A stretch of DNA of 5,993 nt from Candidatus Omnitrophota bacterium (GTDB taxonomy: Bacteria > Omnitrophota > Gorgyraeia > Gygaellales > Profunditerraquicolaceae). Position numbers and translations under genes: made by a program. This document shows positions 1 to 4,819 of the stretch, piece by piece. The notes under the pieces were generated by a model, which was not told the origin of the DNA, searched no databases, and saw only the letters and a program-made list of their open reading frames with translations. The stretch is from contig JAQTZX010000023.1 in NCBI GenBank assembly GCA_028687525.1, positions 5,589-11,581 of the forward strand, given 5' to 3'. Each line of letters starts with the position of its first letter. Position 1 is the stretch's first letter.

Positions 1-2003
1 TACATATCGTCTTTTTCTCCCCCGTCAACAGAACCGGTTTTACGACCTTCTTTCAATATCTCCTCATTATATACCGGTTCACCCTGCGCTTTAACAAAAG
101 CCACGACTTTTTCTATCTCACTATCTCCTACCAGTGCGCCCTGCGCCCGGACCAGCTTGGCATCCTGCGGCCTGAGGAAAAGCATATCTCCTCTTCCCAA
201 AAGTTTGTCCGCGCCGTTCATATCCAGGACCGTGCGGGAATCGACTTTGGACGCGACCTTAAAAGAAACACGGGCGGGAAGATTCGCTTTTATGACTCCG
301 GTAATGACATCTACGGACGGCCGCTGGGTCGCCAGTATCAAATGTATCCCCACCGCGCGGGAAAGCTGTGCCAGGCGGGTAATAGCGCTTTCTATCTGTT
401 CACGGGCGACAACCATCAGATCGGCAAACTCGTCAACGATCAAAATAATATACGGCAGAAGCTCATTCTTCTGGTTATAGGCTTCTATATTACGGGATCC
501 GGCACCCGCCAACAAACGATACCGGCGTTCCATCTCTTCAACCACCCAGTTAAGCGCGAAGGCCGCCTTTTTAGATTCGGTCACCACGGGACACATAAGA
601 TGCGGCAAACCGTTAAACGGCGCCAATTCCACCATCTTCGGATCAACCATGACCATCTTTAATTCCGCGGGAGTGGTCTTGAAAAGCAGAGATAAAATAA
701 GCGAATTCACGCATACCGTTTTCCCGGAACCGGTTGTGCCGGCGATCAAAATGTGCGGCATCTGGGTCAAATCAGAAATCACCGGTTTGCCGGAAATATC
801 TTTTCCGAGCGCCAGCGGAAGTTTCGAATCGGAATTCCGGAATTCAGAGGAAGAAACAATCTCTTTGAGGTAAACTATACTGCTTTGAGAATTCGGGACT
901 TCGATCCCTACCCGAGCTTTCCCGGGAATAGGCGCCACGATACGCACCGACTGTGCTTTCATCGCCAGCGCGATATCATCGCTCAAGGTAACGATCCGGT
1001 TCAACTTGACTCCCGGCGCAGGTTCCAGTTCATACCTCGTGATGATCGGCCCGCGTTCTATATCGGTAACTTTGACGGAAATGCCGAAATCATCCATAGT
1101 CTCTTCCAGGACGCGGGCATTGCCGGCAAGATCCTCCTTGATCTGCCGCGCTTCCAGAGGCGGCGGCGATTCCAAAAGATCCAAAGAAGGCAGATGGTAA
1201 TCGCCTTTTTTGACTATCGCAGCGGCTTTCTCTTTAAGCTTGGGAGGCTCAATGGATTCCTTGTTTATTTTGATCTTCGGCTTAAAGAAAGCGAATTTTT
1301 CCGCAGTGGCTTTCTGAATAGGTTCGCCGGGAACTGAAACCCGGGGACGGACACGTTCTTCCGGCATGCCTTTTTCTTCCGGGACGGCGCGTCCTCCTTG
1401 TAGCGAAAACTGCCGGCGCGTTTTTTTCTTATTGAATTTAAGCCACCCGAACCCCGTAAACCACCCCCCCGCCTGTTTGAAAAATTTTATCCCCCGGCCG
1501 AAGATCGTGGAAATAAGCACCTCGGTTACGATCGCCAGAGACAAGAGAAAAAGGGAAATAAAAAGCACATATCCCCCGAACTTTCCGAAATACGCGGCAA
1601 CGAATTTGGAAACAATAAATCCCAATCCCCCGCCCGCATAAATACCGGGAGTCTCCTTTTGTAAATAAAACAATCCTATAAGGGAACTGGTGGATAAAAT
1701 AAAAACGACCAAGCCTATTATACGGGGAATGCTCCAATATGGCGGATCATGCCGGAACAACCTGGCTCCCGCCCAGAGAACATAACAAGGGATGATCAGG
1801 CTGGGGAACCTGCCGAATAAAAAAACCAGGACTCCGGCCAGATTTGCGCCGAAGGTGCGTACCAGATTATGAGGAGGATTATTGGGAGGAAATGTGTGCC
1901 AGCTTATATCATTGGGATCAAAAGAAACCAGGCTGGCTAAAATGATCAGGCCGGCCGCGATTAATAAAATCCCTTTAATCTCATTGAATCTTTTCTCTTT
2001 CAC
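1..2003 (-). CDS. ftsK: DNA translocase FtsK/SpoIIIE, N-terminal 667 residues (3' end beyond window)
   Basis: Membrane-anchored, ATP-driven double-stranded DNA pump that clears and resolves chromosome ends at the division septum. I translated the minus strand by hand from GTG at 2003-2001; the frame stays open to the left edge. Hydrophobic stretches at about residues 11-28, 47-78, 94-114 and 126-164 match the FtsK N-terminal 4TM domain, including the SFDPND segment after the first helix. A charged, Pro/Lys/Glu-rich linker of only about 100 residues follows. The motor begins near DYHLPSLDLL (268). Walker A is GTTGSGKT (422-429, Lys428), Walker B is ILIVDE (Asp524, Glu525), ATQRP is at 558-562 and the NGADKLLGRGDM block at 596-607. 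All are typical of FtsK/SpoIIIE. The C-terminal gamma winged helix lies beyond the window. No other in-frame start precedes the first helix and a stop lies upstream, so GTG is the best start, though it lacks a recognisable Shine-Dalgarno. Family assignment is very secure; SpoIIIE versus FtsK naming is not resolved. Confidence 0.96.
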   Translation of the reverse strand, partial: MKEKRFNEIKGILLIAAGLIILASLVSFDPNDISWHTFPPNNPPHNLVRTFGANLAGVLVFLFGRFPSLIIPCYVLWAGARLFRHDPPYWSIPRIIGLVVFILSTSSLIGLFYLQKETPGIYAGGGLGFIVSKFVAAYFGKFGGYVLFISLFLLSLAIVTEVLISTIFGRGIKFFKQAGGWFTGFGWLKFNKKKTRRQFSLQGGRAVPEEKGMPEERVRPRVSVPGEPIQKATAEKFAFFKPKIKINKESIEPPKLKEKAAAIVKKGDYHLPSLDLLESPPPLEARQIKEDLAGNARVLEETMDDFGISVKVTDIERGPIITRYELEPAPGVKLNRIVTLSDDIALAMKAQSVRIVAPIPGKARVGIEVPNSQSSIVYLKEIVSSSEFRNSDSKLPLALGKDISGKPVISDLTQMPHILIAGTTGSGKTVCVNSLILSLLFKTTPAELKMVMVDPKMVELAPFNGLPHLMCPVVTESKKAAFALNWVVEEMERRYRLLAGAGSRNIEAYNQKNELLPYIILIVDEFADLMVVAREQIESAITRLAQLSRAVGIHLILATQRPSVDVITGVIKANLPARVSFKVASKVDSRTVLDMNGADKLLGRGDMLFLRPQDAKLVRAQGALVGDSEIEKVVAFVKAQGEPVYNEEILKEGRKTGSVDGGEKDDM

Positions 2004-2026
2004 TGTCGTGGAGAGATAAAAAATCA

Positions 2027-2076
2027 GGTTAATGGTAGTTAATGATGGTTAAAGCGGGTTAATGAAGGTTAATAAA
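2027..2076 (+). repeat. Left array: five 10-bp units, core GGTTAATGA
   Basis: Five consecutive decamers in exact 10-bp phase: GGTTAATGGT, AGTTAATGAT, GGTTAAAGCG, GGTTAATGAA and GGTTAATAAA. GTTAA is invariant in all five; the last three positions vary most. A 10-bp period is close to one helical turn, so the same face of the DNA would be presented five times. No coding frame explains it. Confidence 0.85.
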
Positions 2077-2131
2077 ATACGCTAAGATTTTAAAGAACAT
2101 GTTTTTATTATTTTCCTGCAGTATCTTACGC

Positions 2132-2150
2132 GACGGTTTTTACAACCGTC
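2132..2150. repeat. Perfect 7-bp hairpin inside the palindrome
   Basis: GACGGTT and AACCGTC are separated by a 5-base loop. Neither side is followed by a T-run, so alone it is not an intrinsic terminator. It directly abuts the right decamer array and shares bases with its innermost unit, so it would compete with or cap the longer stem. Confidence 0.65.
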
Positions 2151-2187
2151 ATTAACCATCTTTAACTTACTTCAACCCCCATTAACC
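2138..2187 (-). repeat. Right array: five 10-bp units in opposite orientation
   Basis: Read on the minus strand from 2187, the units are GGTTAATGGG, GGTTGAAGTA, AGTTAAAGAT, GGTTAATGAC and GGTTGTAAAA, again with exactly 10-bp spacing. The fifth is degenerate and overlaps the hairpin at 2132-2150. The array begins five bases after the pnp stop codon (TGA, 2195-2193). It mirrors the left array unit for unit, which points to one palindromic element rather than two independent tandem repeats. Confidence 0.8.
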
Positions 2188-2192
2188 TTATT

Positions 2193-4283
2193 TCAGCCCT
2201 TTTCCTGCTCTTCCGCCTTCTTCTTGCTGAGATTTATCCTCCCCAACTCGTCAATCCCGACCACCTTAACCTTGATCTCATCTCCGATTTTGATCACGGA
2301 ATTCACATCTTTAACGAATTTATCGGATAATTCAGACACATGCACAAGGCCTTCTTTCCCGGGAGCGATCTCGCAAAACGCTCCGAAATTAACTATCCGT
2401 TTTACTTTAGCGGGATATATCTTGCCGACTTCCACTTCATCAGTAATAGCCTTGATCATAGCTATAGCCTCAGCGGATTTTGAAGAATCATTCGAAGAAA
2501 TAAGCACGGTTCCATCATCCTCGATATCTATGGCCGCTCCGGTCTGGGCAATGATCTTCTTGATATTCTTACCTCCGGGCCCGATAACTTCTCCTATCTT
2601 ATCGGTGGGGATTTTCAACTTCTCTATGCGCGGCGCATGTATGGATATTTCCTGCCGCGGCGACGGTAACGCCTGCCGCATCTTATCCAGTATGATAAAA
2701 CGCGCTTCTTTGGCCTGGGAAACGCAGTCTTTCAACAACTCCACGCTGATGCCTTCTATCTTCAGGTCAAGCTGTACGGCAGTAACCCCTGTTTTTGTAC
2801 CCGCGACCTTAAAATCCATGTCTCCGAAATGATCCTCAAGGCCGGAGATATCGGTTAAGATAAGAGCGGTGTCTCCTTCCTTGATCAATCCCATCGCGAC
2901 ACCGGCAACCGAATCCTTAATGGGAACGCCAGCGTCCATCAAAGACAACGTCGCCGCGCACACGGTGGCCATACTTGAAGACCCGTTCGATTCCAACACC
3001 TCTGAAACAACCCTGATGGTATACGGAAACTGATCTTTTGCAGGAATAACAACCGAAAGGGCGCGTTCCGCCAGAGCTCCATGGCCGATTTCTCTCCTGC
3101 CGGGACCGCGTACGGGTTTGGTCTCCCCCACGCTAAACGGAGGAAAACTGTAATGCAGCATAAACGATTTGTACCGTTCCACTTCCAGTCCCTCGATAAG
3201 CTGTTCATCATCTCCGGTACCCAGAGTGGTGACTGAAAGACTTTGCGTTTGTCCGCGGGTAAAAAGCGCGGAACCGTGAGTCCTCGGCAAAACCGCGACT
3301 TCGCAGGTTATCGGACGTATATCCTTGAATCCCCTGCCGTCGATACGGGTTTTATCACGAAGTATCTTATTCCGCACCTGTTCCTGCTCCACATCCACCA
3401 AAGCCATTTTCACGTCGGCTTCGATATATCCTTCAGGAACCAGGGTCGCAGCCAATTCTTTGGACAATAACGCCACTGCTTCTTCCCGGTCTTCTTTCTT
3501 GGATAATTTATAAATTTCCCGGAGCTTATCCCCGGATAATTCCTCGACCTTCTTTTCGAGAACGGGATCAATCACCTTAAAAACAATTTCCATCTTTTCC
3601 TTGCCTGCTTCTTTCGCGAAATCATTCTGAAAACGCAGAAGCGCCTGTCCCTGATCGACCCCGAATTGAACCGCTTCCATAAAAAGCTCTTCGGATATTT
3701 CTTTTGATTTACATTCGATCATCGTCACGCCGTTGGCGTTCAACACAACCACGACATCGATTTCGGAAACCTCAAGTTCCGCGTAGGTAGGATTCAGGAT
3801 AAATTTACCCTCCACTCTTCCCACCCGGCAGCAAGCTACGGGCCCGTTAAAAGGAATATCCGACAGACACAAAGCAAGAGACGCGCCGTTCACCGCCAGG
3901 ACATCGGGATCATTTGCCCCGTCGCTGGAAACAACGATCGCAATGATCTGCACGTCATTATACATACCCTTGGGGAACAACGGCCGGATAGGCCGGTCAA
4001 TAAGCCGCGAAGTGAGGATCTCACTCTCGGTCGGCCTTCCTTCGCGCTTAAAAAAACCGCCGGGGATCTTTCCCGCGGCATACGTTTTTTCCTGATACTC
4101 CACCGTCAAAGGGAAAAAATCTATACCGCTCCGGGGTTCCCGGGACACACAGGCGGTCACCAGCACAACAGTCCCGCCGTACTGAACTAGAACCGAACCG
4201 TTTGCCTGCTTCGCCATCCTGCCGGTTTCGAAAACGAACTCTTCTTTTCCAAACGCAATCTTTCTGATTTTACTTTCATTCAT
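2193..4283 (-). CDS. pnp: Polynucleotide phosphorylase (PNPase), complete
   Basis: Trimeric cytoplasmic 3'-5' exoribonuclease that degrades RNA phosphorolytically to nucleoside diphosphates. The 696-residue product matches the usual family length. The first RNase PH-like domain carries the FFKR RNA-binding loop (77-80) within IPGGFFKREGRPTESE and the SRLIDRPIRPLFP block. An all-helical linker domain follows at about 240-310. The second RNase PH domain starts near RIDGRG. It contains FTRGQTQ, the phosphate-binding GSSSMA (Ser435-Ser437) and the acidic DHFGDMD block (Asp484 and Asp490, equivalent to the catalytic/metal pair in E. coli). The KH domain has its GPGG loop at 568-571, and an S1 domain occupies about 618-688. 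No family hallmark is missing. The ATG at 4283 is the only sensible start. It is preceded by a weak GGGG Shine-Dalgarno at 4295-4292 with 8-base spacing. The gene lies 53 bases after rpsO, almost certainly in the same transcript. Confidence 0.99.
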   Translation of the reverse strand: MNESKIRKIAFGKEEFVFETGRMAKQANGSVLVQYGGTVVLVTACVSREPRSGIDFFPLTVEYQEKTYAAGKIPGGFFKREGRPTESEILTSRLIDRPIRPLFPKGMYNDVQIIAIVVSSDGANDPDVLAVNGASLALCLSDIPFNGPVACCRVGRVEGKFILNPTYAELEVSEIDVVVVLNANGVTMIECKSKEISEELFMEAVQFGVDQGQALLRFQNDFAKEAGKEKMEIVFKVIDPVLEKKVEELSGDKLREIYKLSKKEDREEAVALLSKELAATLVPEGYIEADVKMALVDVEQEQVRNKILRDKTRIDGRGFKDIRPITCEVAVLPRTHGSALFTRGQTQSLSVTTLGTGDDEQLIEGLEVERYKSFMLHYSFPPFSVGETKPVRGPGRREIGHGALAERALSVVIPAKDQFPYTIRVVSEVLESNGSSSMATVCAATLSLMDAGVPIKDSVAGVAMGLIKEGDTALILTDISGLEDHFGDMDFKVAGTKTGVTAVQLDLKIEGISVELLKDCVSQAKEARFIILDKMRQALPSPRQEISIHAPRIEKLKIPTDKIGEVIGPGGKNIKKIIAQTGAAIDIEDDGTVLISSNDSSKSAEAIAMIKAITDEVEVGKIYPAKVKRIVNFGAFCEIAPGKEGLVHVSELSDKFVKDVNSVIKIGDEIKVKVVGIDELGRINLSKKKAEEQEKG

Positions 4284-4336
4284 AGTAATAACCCCGCTAA
4301 TTTTTAAATTATTTTTTCGGCGAGAAAAAGCACAGA
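4284..4336 (-). other. rpsO-pnp intergenic spacer
   Basis: This short spacer has no recognisable terminator or promoter, supporting co-transcription. It contains an AT-only inverted repeat, TAATTT-AA-AAATTA on the minus strand, and the GGGG ribosome-binding motif of pnp. I do not see a long double-stranded stem of the kind that RNase III cuts ahead of pnp in E. coli, so that style of PNPase autocontrol is not evident here. Confidence 0.5.
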
Positions 4337-4606
4337 CTACTTTCTTAAGTGCAGTTTATCCAATACTTTCTGGTACTTTTCGACATCCTTGGACTTAAGG
4401 TAATTCAAAAGCTTGCGGCGTTTTCCTACAAGTTTCAAAAGGCCCCGGCGGGAATGAAAATCCTTCTTATGGCTTTTAAAGTGATCGGTCAGACCGTTGA
4501 TCCTTTCGGTCAAAAGCGCAATCTGCACCTGTGCCGAGCCGGTGTCCTGAGAATGTATCTTGAACGAATCAATCACCTGAGTTTTCATTTTTCTAACAAC
4601 ACTCAA
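4337..4606 (-). CDS. rpsO: 30S ribosomal protein S15 (uS15)
   Basis: Primary 16S rRNA-binding protein that contacts the helix 20-21-22 junction and nucleates assembly of the 30S platform. The 89-residue product is the usual family length. It shows the diagnostic core [19 protein letters not shown], then the [19 protein letters not shown] stretch (His-Lys-Lys-Asp, Ser-Arg-Arg-Gly) and LLNYLKSKD, ending in HLRK. The start is TTG at 4606-4604. An AGGAGG at 4620-4615 stands 8 bases upstream of it, and the TTG start gives the family-length N-terminus. The in-frame ATG at 4588 would remove six residues and has no Shine-Dalgarno. A strong promoter and structured leader lie upstream, and pnp follows 53 bases later. 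Autoregulation by S15 binding its own leader is common in the family and plausible here. Confidence 0.99.
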   Translation of the reverse strand: MSVVRKMKTQVIDSFKIHSQDTGSAQVQIALLTERINGLTDHFKSHKKDFHSRRGLLKLVGKRRKLLNYLKSKDVEKYQKVLDKLHLRK

Positions 4607-4614
4607 TCTACCTT

Positions 4615-4620
4615 CCTCCT
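4615..4620 (-). promoter_or_regulatory. Shine-Dalgarno that decides the TTG start of rpsO
   Basis: A perfect AGGAGG on the minus strand, inside a longer purine run, ends 8 bases before TTG at 4606. It is the strongest ribosome-binding site in the window and the main reason for preferring TTG over the ATG 18 bases downstream. Confidence 0.9.
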
Positions 4621-4725
4621 TCCAAACATCAATCCGCGTTCGTGTCCCTATCCGTAATACAGTATTTTGTTACTGTGTTTTTTCCGCACCAGACAAACCT
4701 GTGTATGAAGTTAAATCGATGAACG

Positions 4726-4741
4726 CGCTAACTCGCTAACC
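4726..4741 (-). repeat. Tandem 8-mer, GGTTAGCG-AGTTAGCG
   Basis: Two adjacent 8-base units differ only at their first base, within the rpsO leader. Their (A/G)GTTA beginning recalls the decamer units after pnp, but the period and the remaining bases differ. This is weak on its own. Confidence 0.4.
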
Positions 4742-4783
4742 GGTAAACACCGCTTGCCTGTACGCCAATATACATTCTACATT

Positions 4784-4812
4784 ATTATATGCAATTTTAC
4801 CGCATAAGTCAA
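4784..4812 (-). promoter_or_regulatory. Strong sigma70-type promoter for rpsO-pnp
   Basis: The -35 box is TTGACT (4812-4807) and the -10 box is a perfect TATAAT (4789-4784), separated by exactly 17 bases. Transcription would start near 4777. The -35 box lies 8 bases after the stop codon of the upstream GH94 gene. This makes rpsO-pnp an independent transcription unit even if some read-through enters from upstream. Confidence 0.85.
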
Positions 4813-4818
4813 GGACTT
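4806..4818. repeat. Short inverted repeat over the -35 box
   Basis: AAGTC and GACTT flank a 3-base centre and overlap the -35 hexamer and the 3' end of the upstream gene. With no T-run behind it, it is not a terminator. It could be an operator half-site pair or chance. Confidence 0.3.
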
Positions 4819-4819
4819 C

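Larger units (their letters stand above)
2018..2188 (-). terminator. Candidate terminator of the rpsO-pnp transcript (long stem plus U-run)
   Basis: In the direction of pnp transcription, the distal arm of the palindrome ends in CCATTAACCTGA and is followed at once by six T residues (2023-2018). A perfect 10-bp stem base followed by a U-run resembles an intrinsic terminator. The loop and internal mismatches are much larger than in standard terminators, and the stem is AT-rich, so efficiency is doubtful. The U-run ends only 14 bases before the ftsK GTG, so termination here would leave ftsK dependent on read-through or on a promoter within the repeat. This is an inference from geometry. Confidence 0.35.
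2026..2188. repeat. Long imperfect palindrome made of two facing 5 x 10-bp arrays
   Basis: The pnp-ftsK gap is dominated by one inverted repeat with a constant pairing axis (paired positions sum to 4214). The outer 10 bp are perfect (2026-2035 with 2179-2188), as are 2048-2054 with 2160-2166 and 2057-2065 with 2149-2157. By my count about 37 of 50 arm positions are complementary without a gap. Further in, 2080-2088 can pair with 2123-2132 with one bulged base, and a hairpin occupies 2132-2150. The arms are themselves tandem arrays, described separately. The structure fills the space from just after the pnp stop to about 20 bases before the ftsK start. It could act as RNA (terminator, processing or stability element) or as DNA (cruciform, binding site). 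Which of these is not shown by the sequence. Confidence 0.85.
4607..4777 (-). promoter_or_regulatory. Structured 5' leader of rpsO, candidate S15-responsive element
   Basis: This untranslated stretch of about 170 nt follows the predicted promoter; no ORF with a plausible start fills it. Three helices can be drawn: a closing stem CGCGTTC/GAACGCG (4727-4721 with 4641-4635), a hairpin at 4703-4687 (CACAG against CTGGTG with one bulge), and a perfect 6-bp hairpin at 4676-4659 (ACAGTA/TACTGT, 6-base loop). Together they make a three-way junction whose closing stem ends 14 bases before the Shine-Dalgarno. A small CGGT/ACCG tetraloop hairpin lies further upstream. S15 recognises a three-way junction in 16S rRNA, and several unrelated S15 leaders are known, so autoregulation is a reasonable inference. 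Each helix is short and could occur by chance. Confidence 0.45.

Noticed and set aside
753..1337. 194-codon open frame on the plus strand
   Set aside because: It is antisense to the ftsK motor and linker; the Arg/Phe-rich translation is typical of a shadow frame.
1438..1737. 99-codon frame on the minus strand
   Set aside because: It is out of frame within the transmembrane region of ftsK, which is continuous and family-like through this stretch.
2058..2099. 13-codon minus-strand ORF starting at ATG in the pnp-ftsK gap
   Set aside because: It is very short, lacks a ribosome-binding site and runs into the repeat array; nothing supports translation.
2077..2150. Sigma70 promoter for ftsK inside the palindrome
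   Set aside because: Partial -35-like and -10-like words (for example TTGTAA) occur, but none has a good partner at proper spacing, so I do not call one.
2026..2188. CRISPR array or integration-site interpretation of the decamers
   Set aside because: Units are 10 bp with no spacers, arranged as mirrored arrays, and there are no cas, integrase or tRNA genes nearby.
2224..2832. 202-codon open frame on the plus strand
   Set aside because: It lies wholly antisense to pnp, whose KH/S1 and catalytic domains are unmistakable. The translation is low in complexity and has no recognisable family features.
4349..4657. 102-codon plus-strand frame over rpsO
   Set aside because: It is antisense to a complete S15 gene and its leader, with no supporting features.
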